The notes beneath the pieces were generated by a model that saw only the letters and a program-made list of their open reading frames with translations, made no database searches and was not told the DNA's origin. DNA of 64,000 nt, from assembly GCF_000214415.1 (NCBI RefSeq), contig NC_015562.1:1-64000 (forward strand), in the 5' to 3' direction. Numbering within the stretch: the first letter of the stretch is position 1; every line of letters starts with the position of its first letter. Source of the stretch: Methanotorris igneus Kol 5 (GTDB lineage: Archaea; AGJL01; Methanococci; Methanococcales; Methanococcaceae). This document shows, piece after piece, positions 1-9,217 of the stretch. The position numbers and the translations under genes are program-made.

Positions 1-254
1 TGAAAAAAATTAATTAACATTCATAAATATTTAAATACGTAATGGAAATTAGGGTTTATTATTTTTATTTAGAGTTAAAATATTGTTTATTAAAATATTT
101 AAATGTTCCATAAATCCAAAGTTATAAATAACCATTGTTACAACTATTATTATTGCAAGATTTACACCCATAATTTAAAAAATTATAAAACTTTATAATT
201 ACCATTATTTAATCTTTTTTGTCATAATCACAAAAATTACACGGGTGAAATCTT

Positions 255-1223
255 ATGGCTGATGACTTAACCAAATTACCCGGTGTTGGACAATCAATCG
301 CAGAGAAATTAATAGAAGCAGGATATATTGATTACATGAAAATTGCAACTGCAACAATTGGGGAACTTTCTGAAATTGATGGTATTAGCGAGAAGGCAGC
401 AGCAAAGATAATCGCAGCGGCGAGAGAATACTGCAACATTGGATTTAAATCAGGAGCAGATTTGTTAAATCAGAGGAAAACTGTTTGGAAACTTTCAACT
501 GGAAGTAAAGAATTGGATAACATACTTGATGGGGGATTGGAAAGTCAGTCAGTCACAGAATTTGCTGGAATGTTCGGTTCTGGAAAAACTCAAATAATGC
601 ATCAAGCATGCGTAAACTTGCAATGTGAAGATAGAATAATTGCTGACGATAGCATAAAAGATGAAATCTTAGAAAAACCTTTAAAGGCAGTTTATATTGA
701 TACTGAGGGGACATTTAGGCCAGAAAGAATTATGCAAATGGCTGAAGCATTGGGTATAGATGGGAAAGATGTTTTAGATAATACATTTGTTGCAAGGGCA
801 TACAACTCAGATATGCAAATGCTCTTTGCAGAAAAAATAGAGGATTTAATAAAAGAAGGGCACAACATAAAGTTAGTTGTTGTAGATTCATTGACAAGTA
901 CCTTTAGAAATGAATACACTGGAAGAGGAAAATTGGCTGAGAGACAGCAAAAACTTGGTAGACACATGGCAACACTCAATAAATTGGCTGATTTATATAA
1001 CTGCGTTGTTATTGTAACAAACCAAGTAGCAGCAAGACCTGATGCGTTCTTTGGATCATCAGAGCAAGCAATTGGTGGACACATTGTTGGACACGCAGCA
1101 ACTTTCAGGATATTCTTAAGGAAGGCAAAAGGAGATAAAAGAGTGGCAAAACTTTACGATTCCCCACACTTACCTGATGCAGAGGCAATGTTTAGAATAA
1201 CTGAGAAAGGAATCCATGATTAA
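255..1223 (+). CDS. radA: DNA repair and recombination protein RadA
   Basis: Archaeal RecA/Rad51-family recombinase of 322 aa that forms ATP-dependent filaments on single-stranded DNA and carries out strand exchange. A helix-hairpin-helix N-terminal domain covers about residues 5-60. Walker A is GMFGSGKT at 105-112 and Walker B is LVVVDSL near 208-214. The length is normal for the family and there is no intein. The start is supported by GGTGAAA at 244-250, 4 nt before the ATG. The upstream 250 nt is very AT-rich with TATA-like stretches near 121-130 and 181-198. Monocistronic by spacing. The family assignment is secure. Confidence 0.97.
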   Translation: MADDLTKLPGVGQSIAEKLIEAGYIDYMKIATATIGELSEIDGISEKAAAKIIAAAREYCNIGFKSGADLLNQRKTVWKLSTGSKELDNILDGGLESQSVTEFAGMFGSGKTQIMHQACVNLQCEDRIIADDSIKDEILEKPLKAVYIDTEGTFRPERIMQMAEALGIDGKDVLDNTFVARAYNSDMQMLFAEKIEDLIKEGHNIKLVVVDSLTSTFRNEYTGRGKLAERQQKLGRHMATLNKLADLYNCVVIVTNQVAARPDAFFGSSEQAIGGHIVGHAATFRIFLRKAKGDKRVAKLYDSPHLPDAEAMFRITEKGIHD

Positions 1224-1471
1224 TTTATAATAAATGTGTTAAGTAAAATGGATTTTACATTTTTTAAATATTTTTCATTCAATATTATAAAATTTTAAAA
1301 AGATTTTAAAATTATTTTTTATTTTTCTGTTTTTTTGTCTTTTATTTTTATAAATTCATTCTCTGATTTTTGAGTTTATATTTAGTCATAAATTTATTTA
1401 TATTTGAAAATAATTATAACAATTATGTATATGCTTGTGTATGTAAAAATAGCATAAACGCGGTGAGTGAC

Positions 1472-2668
1472 ATGGTAAAAAGACTACTTTTATTATTGCT
1501 TGCTTTATTAGTTCCTACAGTATCTGCGACAAATGTTATATTGGTCAGTGACAACCAAGCAGATTACTTAACTGCAACGAACATCGCTTCATTATTTAAC
1601 GATACAGAAGTTGTTGTAGCACCATGGGGGATTTACAACGAGAGTGTAGTTAATGAGATATTAAAATTAAATCCAGAGCAAGTTATAATCATTGGGGGGC
1701 CAGTAGCTGTTCCTGATGAATATGTTGAAAAATTAGAAAATCTTGGCATTAAAGTCGAGAGAATTGCAGGTAAAGACAGATACGAAACAAACAAAGAAGT
1801 TATAGAGAAATTCAAAGAAAAATTAAAAGAAAAGAAAGTAGTTGTTGTTCATGGAGATGTTGGGTTTTTAGTAAATATTAGTAAAGACACAATTGTTATA
1901 TTGACAAATGGGGTGAACTTAACAGTTGATGTAGATGAATTGGAGCCTAAAGAGGTTGAAGTTGTTGAAGATCCAGTAGCAAATTTAACAGGCATTGCAA
2001 AGAAATTGGAAAACCATGGACTCAAAGTGAAAATTAATGTTGTTCCTGAGCATGCATTGGAAAAAGTCTTGGAGAACAGAATAAAAGAATTAAAAACAAA
2101 AATTAAAGTTTTGAAAAAGCAAGGTGTAGACACTGAGGATTTAGAAGATGAATTGAAAGATCTTGAGGAAATGCTTAAAGAGAAAAATTATGATGACGCG
2201 TATAAGTTGATGTTAGAGATTAAAAACAAGGAAATGGTAAAAATAAAACTTAAATTACATGTTCATGGGAAGGGCAATGAAAAATTAAAATTGGAATTAG
2301 AGGTAAAACATAAGAAGAAGGGTAAAGAAGATGAAGAAGAAATAGAGAATGAGACCGAAGTAGAACATGAATACGAAAATGGAAGCAAATATGAATACAA
2401 ATATGAATACGAATATGGAAATGGAACCAAATACAAGTATGAGCATAAATATGAATATGAAGAAAACAAATATGAAAGTGAAGAAGAACATGAAGTTGAA
2501 ACATCAATCAACAACACATTAGTAAATGAATCCGCAACAATCGATACTACATTAGAGATAGATGATCATGAATTAGAAGAAAGTAATGAAGTGGATACTC
2601 ACAATGATATAGGCAGCAATGAAGTAGAAATTGAACATGAGTCAGAAACTGAAAATGAAATTAAATGA
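1472..2668 (+). CDS. Secreted protein with cell-wall-binding repeat 2 domain and acidic Lys/Glu/Tyr tail
   Basis: Predicted exported protein of 398 aa. The ATG at 1472 is chosen because GGTGAG (1462-1467) precedes it; an upstream TTG at 1370 would add 34 implausible residues. Residues 1-18 are a signal peptide (MVKRLLLLLLALLVPTVSA). Residues of about 19-180 resemble the CWB2 domain (ILVSDNQADYLTATNIAS, VIIIGGPVAVPDEYV, RIAGKDRYETNKEVIEKF). A charged, probably coiled-coil segment follows at about 190-265. The last 130 residues are low complexity, rich in Glu, Lys, Tyr and Asn-Gly-Thr/Ser sequons, with repeated EYKYEYEYGNG-like units. A surface or S-layer-associated role is inference from the family. 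Confidence 0.75.
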   Translation: MVKRLLLLLLALLVPTVSATNVILVSDNQADYLTATNIASLFNDTEVVVAPWGIYNESVVNEILKLNPEQVIIIGGPVAVPDEYVEKLENLGIKVERIAGKDRYETNKEVIEKFKEKLKEKKVVVVHGDVGFLVNISKDTIVILTNGVNLTVDVDELEPKEVEVVEDPVANLTGIAKKLENHGLKVKINVVPEHALEKVLENRIKELKTKIKVLKKQGVDTEDLEDELKDLEEMLKEKNYDDAYKLMLEIKNKEMVKIKLKLHVHGKGNEKLKLELEVKHKKKGKEDEEEIENETEVEHEYENGSKYEYKYEYEYGNGTKYKYEHKYEYEENKYESEEEHEVETSINNTLVNESATIDTTLEIDDHELEESNEVDTHNDIGSNEVEIEHESETENEIK

Positions 2669-2825
2669 TTAATGTGCATATTTCAAATTTACGCACGGCT
2701 ATAATTTACTGATAAGATGGTTCTAATTTCTTAAACTTCATAATACTTATCCTTGATAAAAATTTTTATTTTTTAATTTGTAAGAGTTTTTTTGAGTTAT
2801 TTTTTGATTTTGAGAGTAAATAGGC

Positions 2826-3138
2826 TGTCGCAAATCTCATGTATTTTGAAATTATTTTATACATTTAGATTTATAAATTTGTTGAGATTTTGATTATTTA
2901 AGGTATTAAAATTCTTTTTTATTAATTTTTTCTCAAAATTTTTTCTATTTTTTGATTTTATTTGATTTTTATTTTTTATTTTTGAAAATAAGGGCAATTA
3001 GTGAGTCGCACATCTTTATAAATAAACTGCCATATCATAGATTCGAGATGAAAGTTTTATATAGGAGAACGTAGAATAGATATTTCATGTAAAATAAGAA
3101 AATTTTGAACTGTTAAAATCAGACCATGGTGGGATTTA
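2826..3138 (+). repeat. Dispersed intergenic repeat, copy 1 (possible relict CRISPR leader plus one repeat)
   Basis: This fills most of the gene-free stretch 2669-3230. It shares several blocks, in the same order, with the complement of 17503-17697: GTCGCAAATCTC at the left, TTTAGATTTATAA, then CGCACATCTTTATAAATAAA with CTGCCAT, and TTAAAATCAGACCATGGTGG at the right. TTTATAAAT is a good archaeal TATA box. The right-hand block begins like the CRISPR repeat I recall for M. jannaschii (ATTAAAATCAGACC...). It may be a solitary leader with one decayed repeat. The CRISPR link is inference; the pairwise repeat is visible. Confidence 0.6.
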
Positions 3139-3230
3139 CGTTTGGAATATAAAATTCTTAATTAAATTGGAAATCAAAATATTTAAATTTTTGAATATAC
3201 ATGATTTAAAATAAGTTAAAAATAGTGGTG

Positions 3231-3836
3231 TTAGTATAATGGAGCTGTTTTTCTAATGTCTTTTTCAATTTTTTCCATTTCTTTTGCATAGCTAATGGCA
3301 ATCTTCCTCATAACCTCTTCAATATCAAAAATGCCAATATCCTCCAATCCAATGCCTTCAACATGCTCTGGAATGCCTTTTGAATTAACATTAATCCCCA
3401 AATGAATCTTTGCAGAACTTACCCCTCTTGTTGCTATGCAAACAGATAATTTTTTACCGTTGCAGTATAAATCATCCCCTTCCCTATCTAACTTAACCCC
3501 AAAACTCTCAATGGTATCTTTAGCAATGCAAATTAAAATCCTCTGCCGCAAATAAATCATTTTCAAATCTGGATTGTCAAAATGCTCAACTATGAAGTGT
3601 ATGCAGTCATCTCCCTTAATTGGGATTTTAAACTCTCCCTCTTCTTTAACATCTTTCAAATCTTTCATATTTTCTATTTTGACCTCCATTCCTCCCCTAA
3701 ATGCCACAATACTATCTTTTTGGACATCAAACATATTAAATGCCCACAATGGTTCTATCTCTTTCCCAGTGTATTTTATTCTCCCTTTTGGGAATACAAC
3801 ATTCATAAATCCAACATCTAAAATCTCCGCATGCAT
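3231..3836 (-). CDS. DUF366 family protein
   Basis: Protein of 201 aa that I match to the archaeal DUF366 family by its N-terminal region: VVFPKGRIKYTGKEIEPLW, then DSIVAFRGGMEV near residue 45 and GDDCIHFIVEHFDNPD near 95-110. Function is unknown. The start has GGTGAT 4 nt upstream (ATGGTGATAAAATG), and this Shine-Dalgarno overlaps the stop codon of the radical SAM gene just upstream, so the two are translationally linked. No signal peptide or membrane segment. The linkage suggests a common pathway with the radical SAM enzyme, but which one cannot be told from sequence. Confidence 0.7.
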   Translation of the reverse strand: MHAEILDVGFMNVVFPKGRIKYTGKEIEPLWAFNMFDVQKDSIVAFRGGMEVKIENMKDLKDVKEEGEFKIPIKGDDCIHFIVEHFDNPDLKMIYLRQRILICIAKDTIESFGVKLDREGDDLYCNGKKLSVCIATRGVSSAKIHLGINVNSKGIPEHVEGIGLEDIGIFDIEEVMRKIAISYAKEMEKIEKDIRKTAPLY

Positions 3837-3840
3837 TTTA

Positions 3841-4821
3841 TCACCATGGAAGTGGATGATATTCTCTTTTAATAATTGGAATTTCTGAGAAGCAGTCAGA
3901 TGTTATTCCATTCAAAATAAATCCATCCATTTTCTTTAATTGAACTAAAAGGCAGCCCTTTATTGTAACATTTACATCTGGAGCGTTTTCTTTCATCTTA
4001 TCAACTAACAGCAATAAGTCCTTTATTCTCCCAACATTTTCCAAGCTGGATATTTTTTCAAGTTCTCTCTTATTTTGCTCGTGGACAATAAGTTGATGAA
4101 CCATTATCTCATCAACACCAATATCGTTGAGCTTCTTTGCTAACTCAACCAATTCCTGGTCATTGAAATTTGGGATATAAATGGCTCTAACGATTGTGTG
4201 CAAATGTTTTGCCGACAGTTCAATATTTTTGAGGACTCTTTCAAATGTATCTACGTTTGTTAATTTTTTATGAGTTTCTGGTTTTGATGCATTTAAACTA
4301 ATCATTACCAAATCTAAACCTAAATCCTTAAATTCTTTTATCAGATTCCCATTTAAAAAAACACCATTGGTCTGCAAATCACACCTCAATCCCAAAGATT
4401 TAACATATTCAATACCTTTCTTTACTTTTTCGGGGTATAAAAGTGGCTCTCCGTATTGGCTTATAGTTACGGCTATGCAGTTGTCTAAGTTCCCATAAAT
4501 TCCTGGCTTTATATTTGTTAATTTGGAATAGCAAAAAACGCAGTTGTGGTTGCATTTTTGTGTAATCTCAATTGTAGGGTGATGGTGAGGGTCTTTGTTA
4601 TTCAAATCTAACCCTTCACAACCTATGCAGTGTTTAACAACCTTTAAATTTTTTACAATCTCTTCCAATTTATCACATATCTCACTCCTTAAAATAATCT
4701 TCTCCAAAATTTCACCTTCAACTAAATGTTTGGTCTTTATACTTTTTTCTAAATATTTAATTAAATTTTTTTGTTTGAATAAATTATTGATAGTTGTATT
4801 TATATTGGAACATTTTTCCAA
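3841..4821 (-). CDS. Radical SAM domain protein
   Basis: Radical S-adenosylmethionine enzyme of 326 aa. The [4Fe-4S] ligands are in CNHNCVFCYSK near residue 88, after a conserved DPHHHPTIEITQK lead-in. Further radical SAM features are ISQYGEPLLYPE, the GGE-like SAM-binding region, and DLQTNGVFLN on the following strand. Reaction and substrate are unknown. The most likely start is a TTG at 4821. A TATTTAAG box at about 4844-4852 on the minus strand puts transcription start very near it, so the message may be almost leaderless. First gene of a two-gene operon with the DUF366 gene; divergent from mtxX. Confidence 0.75.
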   Translation of the reverse strand: MEKCSNINTTINNLFKQKNLIKYLEKSIKTKHLVEGEILEKIILRSEICDKLEEIVKNLKVVKHCIGCEGLDLNNKDPHHHPTIEITQKCNHNCVFCYSKLTNIKPGIYGNLDNCIAVTISQYGEPLLYPEKVKKGIEYVKSLGLRCDLQTNGVFLNGNLIKEFKDLGLDLVMISLNASKPETHKKLTNVDTFERVLKNIELSAKHLHTIVRAIYIPNFNDQELVELAKKLNDIGVDEIMVHQLIVHEQNKRELEKISSLENVGRIKDLLLLVDKMKENAPDVNVTIKGCLLVQLKKMDGFILNGITSDCFSEIPIIKREYHPLPW

Positions 4822-4903
4822 AGTTTTATCAATACAGCAACTTAAATACTAAGTAAGAATGTTTTTAAATAAATACTTCAAAATTTTTATGTGTAGTGAT
4901 AGC

Positions 4904-5641
4904 ATGTATGCCATTGGAATTGGTGAAAAGAAGGATGAAGTTTTAAAAGCATACAACAAACTAAGAGAAGAGGGTATCGAAGTTGAGTTAATCAATAATC
5001 CAAAAACTTTGGTCGATAAATTGTTAAATAGGGAAATAGATGGAGCAGTTAGGGGATCTCTTTCATCATCAAAGGTTATTCCTTACCTAAGGGAAAAAGT
5101 TGGTAAATTTTATAGGGCATCAATCTTGAAGAACCCATTTAATGGAGAAATTTTTTTGCTCTCTCCTGTAGGAATCGATGATATAAGGGAAGATAAGGAA
5201 GGAAGAGTTAAGGACAAAATTGAATTGATAAACTATGCAGTTAATTTTTTAAAGAGGAACAATATTGAGCCAAAAATTGCTCTATTATCTGGAGGAAGGT
5301 TATCTGATTATGGAAGGAGCAGAGAAGTTGATAAAACCATTGAAGAATGTGAAGAAATTTTAAGACACTTTAAAAAAACAGATGAAAAACTTGATATAAG
5401 ACATAATGGAATATTGATAGAGGAAGTTTTAAAAAAGGGTTGCAACATAATAATTGCTCCAGATGGAATTAGTGGGAATTTGATGTTTAGGTGTTTAGGA
5501 TTGGTTTGTAATTTGGAAGGGTATGGTGCTATTTTGTTAAGTAAGGAGGAAATAAATTTCTTTGACACAAGTAGAAATGCAACATGGAAAAGATACTACA
5601 ATGCTATAAAATTTATGGAAAAATTAATAAAGATTAAATGA
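4904..5641 (+). CDS. mtxX: Methanogenesis marker protein MtxX (phosphotransacetylase-like)
   Basis: Protein of 245 aa resembling MtxX/methanogenesis marker 4, a methanogen-specific family with a phosphotransacetylase-like fold. Recognised by YAIGIGEKKDEVLKAYNK, GAVRGSLSSSKVIPYLR, IALLSGGRLSDYGRSREVD near 140-160, and IIIAPDGISGNLMFRCLGL near 198-216. I use the ATG at 4904, which has GTGATAG 1-7 nt upstream, rather than 4859. The TATA-like TTTTTAAATAAATAC at 4862-4876 would put transcription start between the two. The biochemical role is not established. Monocistronic and divergent from the radical SAM gene. Confidence 0.75.
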   Translation: MYAIGIGEKKDEVLKAYNKLREEGIEVELINNPKTLVDKLLNREIDGAVRGSLSSSKVIPYLREKVGKFYRASILKNPFNGEIFLLSPVGIDDIREDKEGRVKDKIELINYAVNFLKRNNIEPKIALLSGGRLSDYGRSREVDKTIEECEEILRHFKKTDEKLDIRHNGILIEEVLKKGCNIIIAPDGISGNLMFRCLGLVCNLEGYGAILLSKEEINFFDTSRNATWKRYYNAIKFMEKLIKIK

Positions 5642-5698
5642 TACCTTATATATTGTCTTTTCTGTTCTTTCTTTTTAACTACAATAATGGTGATGTTT

Positions 5699-6490
5699 TT
5701 GTTGATAAAGTTGTACAATCTTTTAAGTAAAATGGGCATTTTAAAAATTTATGAAAAAATCCTTGAAAAAGAGATAGATAGGAGCAGAGTTCCAAAACAC
5801 GTGGGAATTATAATGGATGGAAATAGAAGGACAGCAAAGGAATTAAAAAAACCTGTAACTTATGGGCATTATTTGGGGGCGGAAAAAGTTAGAGAAGTTT
5901 TAAAATGGTGCATTGATTTAGATATTAAGATTGTTACTGTATATGCATTTTCTATGGAAAATTTTAGAAGACCTAAAGAGGAAGTGAAAGCACTAATGGA
6001 ATTATTTAAAAAGAAGTTTATTGAAGTTGCTAAGGATGAAGATATACACAAATATAAAGTTAGAGTTAGGGCTATTGGAAGAATTAATAAGTTACCAAAA
6101 GATGTTCAAGATGCAATAAAATATGCAGAAGAAAAAACAAAAAATTATTCAAATTATTTTCTCAATATTGCGATTGCCTATGGTGGGCAGCAAGAGATTG
6201 TTGATGCGGTAAAGAAAATAGCAAAAAAGATTAAAAACAATGAACTGGATATTGAGGATATAACAGAAGAAACTATTTCAAAACACTTATATACTGCTAA
6301 TCTTCCCTATCCAAATCCAGATTTAATTATTAGAACTTCTGGGGAAGAGAGAATTAGCAATTTTTTAACATGGCAATCTTCTTACTCAGAACTGTATTTT
6401 TGTGAAACATATTGGCCGTTGTTTAGAAAGATTGATTTTTTAAGGGCTATAAGGGATTATCAAAGAAGAGAAAGGAGATTTGGTAGATAG
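5699..6490 (+). CDS. uppS: Polyprenyl diphosphate synthase, cis-type (UppS family)
   Basis: Cis-prenyltransferase that condenses isopentenyl diphosphate onto an allylic primer to make long-chain polyprenyl diphosphate, the precursor of the dolichyl lipid used for archaeal N-glycosylation. Family signatures are HVGIIMDGNRR (catalytic Asp), GHYLGAEKVREVLKWC, YAFSMENFRR, and the C-terminal RTSGEERISNFLTWQSSYSE. The ORF extends to an ATG at 5687, but the Shine-Dalgarno GGTGAT (5689-5694) lies inside that ATG region, so translation probably starts at TTG 5699 or 5702, giving about 263 aa. The prcB-like lipoprotein gene follows after 2 nt, so the two form an operon. Confidence 0.9.
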   Translation: MLIKLYNLLSKMGILKIYEKILEKEIDRSRVPKHVGIIMDGNRRTAKELKKPVTYGHYLGAEKVREVLKWCIDLDIKIVTVYAFSMENFRRPKEEVKALMELFKKKFIEVAKDEDIHKYKVRVRAIGRINKLPKDVQDAIKYAEEKTKNYSNYFLNIAIAYGGQQEIVDAVKKIAKKIKNNELDIEDITEETISKHLYTANLPYPNPDLIIRTSGEERISNFLTWQSSYSELYFCETYWPLFRKIDFLRAIRDYQRRERRFGR

Positions 6491-6492
6491 GG

Positions 6493-6972
6493 ATGATTAT
6501 GAAAAGGTTGTTTGCTTTAGTTTTAGCTATTATTTCAATTTTAACAATACTGCTATGTGGATGCATAGAAAACGAAACTATAGACCAAGATTCAAATTCC
6601 AATTTAAGTGATATGATAAATAATACCAATAAAATTAATCTAAATGAAACCAAAAATTTACAGGAAAACATAACAATCCCTTTTGAAATTATTGAAATGG
6701 GAATGTTTGGAAAAGAAAAAAGTAGAAGATTTATTCACTACATAAAAAACAACAAAACAGTAATTGAAGTTTATTTGGGAGAAAAACCCAACACGGGTTA
6801 TAGTATAAGCATAACAAAAATTATCAAACATAATGATAAACTTATCGTCTATGTGAATGAAAGTTATAGAGAAGGTGTGCATGCGATGGTAATTACCTCT
6901 CCTTATGAAATCGTGGAAGTTAATGGAACTTACGATAATGTTGTTTTTGAATTAATTGGGAAAGATGAATAA
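6493..6972 (+). CDS. Lipoprotein with PrcB-like C-terminal domain
   Basis: Predicted membrane-anchored lipoprotein of 159 aa. The N terminus is a signal peptide ending in a lipobox (ILLCGC, Cys near residue 24). An Asn/Asp/Ser-rich linker follows, then a domain of about 95 residues resembling the PrcB C-terminal domain: VIEVYLGEKPNTGYSISITK at about 96-115 and a final VVFELIGK strand. It begins 2 nt after uppS; ATG 6493 and ATG 6499 are both possible. Role unknown. PrcB-type domains occur in protease complexes and other extracytoplasmic proteins, so a protein-interaction role outside the membrane is a guess. Confidence 0.65.
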   Translation: MIMKRLFALVLAIISILTILLCGCIENETIDQDSNSNLSDMINNTNKINLNETKNLQENITIPFEIIEMGMFGKEKSRRFIHYIKNNKTVIEVYLGEKPNTGYSISITKIIKHNDKLIVYVNESYREGVHAMVITSPYEIVEVNGTYDNVVFELIGKDE

Positions 6973-7120
6973 ATCCTCTTTTTTAAATTTCTTTTTTTAT
7001 TTTTTATTTTAGCAATTAATTGTGGATTTTGAACAAATTTGTGTAATTTGTAAGGAATATGTATTTATAACATTTTTTGTAATATTAAAATCAAATTTAA
7101 AAAATAATGGATGTGGTAAG

Positions 7121-7936
7121 TTGAGGGTTGAGATAATTTTTTTAGGTTCGGGTGGTGGAAGATGGGCAACTATCACACAAACAAAAGCTACTGGAGGGTT
7201 TCGGATTCACACTGAAAAAACAAAACTTCACGTAGATCCTGGTCCTGGGGCATTAGTTAGGATGAGAGAATTAAAAATAACCCCATGGGGGACAAATGCA
7301 TTATTTATCTCCCATTGCCACCCTGACCATTACACCGATGGAGAAGTGATTATAGAGGCAATGACAAGAGGAATGACACAAAAAAATGGTGTAATAATTA
7401 GCAACTTTACAGTATTAGAGGGTTTTGGTGATTTTGAAAACGCAATATCAAAATACCACCAATCAAAGGTCTTGAAAAGATATATCCTATATCCAAAGGA
7501 TTCTGCAAAAGTTTATGATATAGAATTGATTGCAACAAAAACAAAACACGGAGATCCTTATGGTATTGGAGCAAGAATAAAAACTAAGAAAGGAGATATC
7601 GGCTATACTGGAGATACGGAATATATAGATTCATTAGTTGAGGACTTCGATGGTGTTAGAGTTTTTATTGCAAATGTTGTTAGGAAAAAAAATGAACGAA
7701 TAAGGGGGCATCTATGCTCAAATGATGTCATTGATTTAGTAAATTCAATGAACAAAAAGCCAGAGTTAATAATTATGAACCACATGGGAGTTAAGATGAC
7801 TAACCCCATAAAGGAGGCAAATTATATTGCCGAGAATACTGAAACCAACGTAATACCAGCAAAATTAGGTTTAAAAATTGAGCTACTGGAAGAAGGGTAT
7901 TTATCGTACATAATAGGTCAAGAAAAGACAGTTTAA
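7121..7936 (+). CDS. Metallo-beta-lactamase fold hydrolase
   Basis: Predicted metal-dependent hydrolase of 271 aa. The MBL motif is SHCHPDHYTD near residue 66. Also visible are IFLGSGGGRWATITQTKATG at the N terminus, GDIGYTGDTEY (metal-ligand Asp), and NHMGVKM near 225 (late His). The ORF opens at 7022, but a TATA-like TATTTATAAC at 7063-7072 lies downstream of that codon, so I place the start at TTG 7121, next to GGTAAG. The N-terminal GSGGG then sits at the expected position for the family. Substrate unknown. The CRISPR array begins 55 nt after the stop. Confidence 0.7.
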   Translation: MRVEIIFLGSGGGRWATITQTKATGGFRIHTEKTKLHVDPGPGALVRMRELKITPWGTNALFISHCHPDHYTDGEVIIEAMTRGMTQKNGVIISNFTVLEGFGDFENAISKYHQSKVLKRYILYPKDSAKVYDIELIATKTKHGDPYGIGARIKTKKGDIGYTGDTEYIDSLVEDFDGVRVFIANVVRKKNERIRGHLCSNDVIDLVNSMNKKPELIIMNHMGVKMTNPIKEANYIAENTETNVIPAKLGLKIELLEEGYLSYIIGQEKTV

Positions 7937-7991
7937 AAATCAAATTTACTTAAATAAAGAAAAAATTATTCCTTTCCTTTGCAATTCCTCA

Positions 7992-8691
7992 GTTTATATC
8001 CTTGTTTTAATGGATGAGTAATTCAAACACGGAGACAGTGCAAAAAGAGTAATTTTAAGGACAGTGTTTCCATCCTTGTTTTAATGGATGAGTAATTCAA
8101 ACATCTATTGTTTTATACTTATGTTCATGGTCTTTAACCTGTTTCCATCCTTGTTTTAATGGATGAGTAATTCAAACAAGAGATATTCAAAGGAACAAGA
8201 TGGGAAGATTTCAGGTTTCCATCCTTGTTTTAATGGATGAGTAATTCAAACTATTAGAATATCTTCAAGGTATATAATGATAGAAAATTGTTTCCATCCT
8301 TGTTTTAATGGATGAGCAATTCAAACAAGAACTACTAAAACAAAGACTGTTATTAGAAGTTAGTTTCCATCCTTGTTTTAATGGATGAGGTATTCAAACT
8401 AAACTTGTTGAAATGACAACAAATACTACAATTGCGTTTCCATCCTTGTTTTAATGGATGAGGTATTCAAACACGATGGGATATTTTCATCAGAGCCGCT
8501 TTATTTAGGGTTTCCATCCTTGTTTTAATGGATGAGGTATTCAAACGTGGTTAGAGGAAAAATTAAATCCATTCTATGCAAGTTTCCATCCTTGTTTTAA
8601 TGGATGAGGTATTCAAACAAACAAAGTTGAAGAAAGTTATGGATTATTTAGATTGTTTCCATCCTTGTTTTAATGGATGAGGTATTCAAAC
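7992..8691 (-). CRISPR. CRISPR array, 10 repeats of 37 nt and 9 spacers
   Basis: Repeats start at 7992, 8066, 8141, 8215, 8290, 8363, 8436, 8510, 8582 and 8655. Spacers are 35-38 nt. On the plus strand the repeat begins GTTTCCATCCTTG and ends TTCAAAC. Repeat 1 is degenerate (GTTTATATCC), which marks the leader-distal end, so the leader is on the right and transcription is on the minus strand. The transcript repeat then ends in GGATGGAAAC, giving a normal 8-nt 5' handle, and has a CATCC/GGATG stem. Three repeat versions occur in order: repeats 1-4 have GAGTAATTC, repeat 5 GAGCAATTC, repeats 6-10 GAGGTATTC. No cas gene is in the window. Confidence 0.97.
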
Positions 8692-8900
8692 CCTATAACT
8701 TCATCCTTATTTTATACCTAAACTCCTATATAAATCTTTCTTTTTCAACCCGAATTTTCTTACTGTATGATTATCAAACCCTTTATAAAAGTAAGAAAGA
8801 TTGTGCAAATTATTTATAAATCCAATGCACAACCACGCCAATAAATCTCAATAATTAGCAGAGATATTACACAATTTAAAACCAATCCAAACTTAAAACA
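8692..8900 (-). promoter_or_regulatory. Probable CRISPR leader
   Basis: AT-rich, gene-free sequence next to the last repeat. Read on the minus strand it carries TTTATATAGG at about 8730-8739, a TATA box pointing into the array. A second leader-like block, CCCTTTATAAAAGTAAG at 8779-8795, recurs as CCCCTTTATAAAAGCAAG at 9004-9021, so part of the leader may be duplicated about 225 nt further out. The limits are estimates. Confidence 0.65.
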
Positions 8901-9040
8901 TACAAAATAAAACCAAAAAACTAAAATAATTAAAAAACCTCAATTTTAATTTGAAAAAATCAGTAATACTTTTTTCCAATTTTCTAATACCAAAATCCAC
9001 AACCCCCTTTATAAAAGCAAGAAAAGTTAATTAAGAAATT

Positions 9041-9215
9041 TAATACATGATATTAAACTCCCTAAGAGGCATTGCTGAGCGAAGCGAAGCAATGCATCCC
9101 TTTGATGAAACTTTTTAAAAGTTTCAGGTCAGTGCATCCCTTTTGATGAAACTTTTTAAAAGTTTCTTTTAAAGGTTTCTTTTAGAGGTTTCTGATGGAA
9201 CTTTTTTAAAGTTAA
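9041..9215. repeat. Hairpin repeat (GAGCGAAGC / AAACTTTTTAAAAGTTTC family)
   Basis: Begins TAATACATGATATTAAA and continues with a GAGGCATTGCTGAGCGAAGC stem-loop closed by GCAATGCATCCC, followed by AAACTTTTTAAAAGTTTC palindromes repeated several times. The same order of blocks occurs at 29461-29572. Shorter relatives lie at 19564-19623, 24339-24400, 46515-46584 and 53736-53925. No coding potential. Confidence 0.7.
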
Positions 9216-9217
9216 AG

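Noticed and set aside
2250-2517. Three minus-strand ORFs rich in His, Phe, Tyr and Ile
   Set aside because: Shadows of the repetitive Glu/Lys/Tyr tail of the cell-wall-binding protein.
7992-8691. CRISPR spacers targeting MITEs or genes in this window
   Set aside because: I compared the nine spacers by eye with the repeat families and saw no match. A computed search of the genome and of viruses is still needed.
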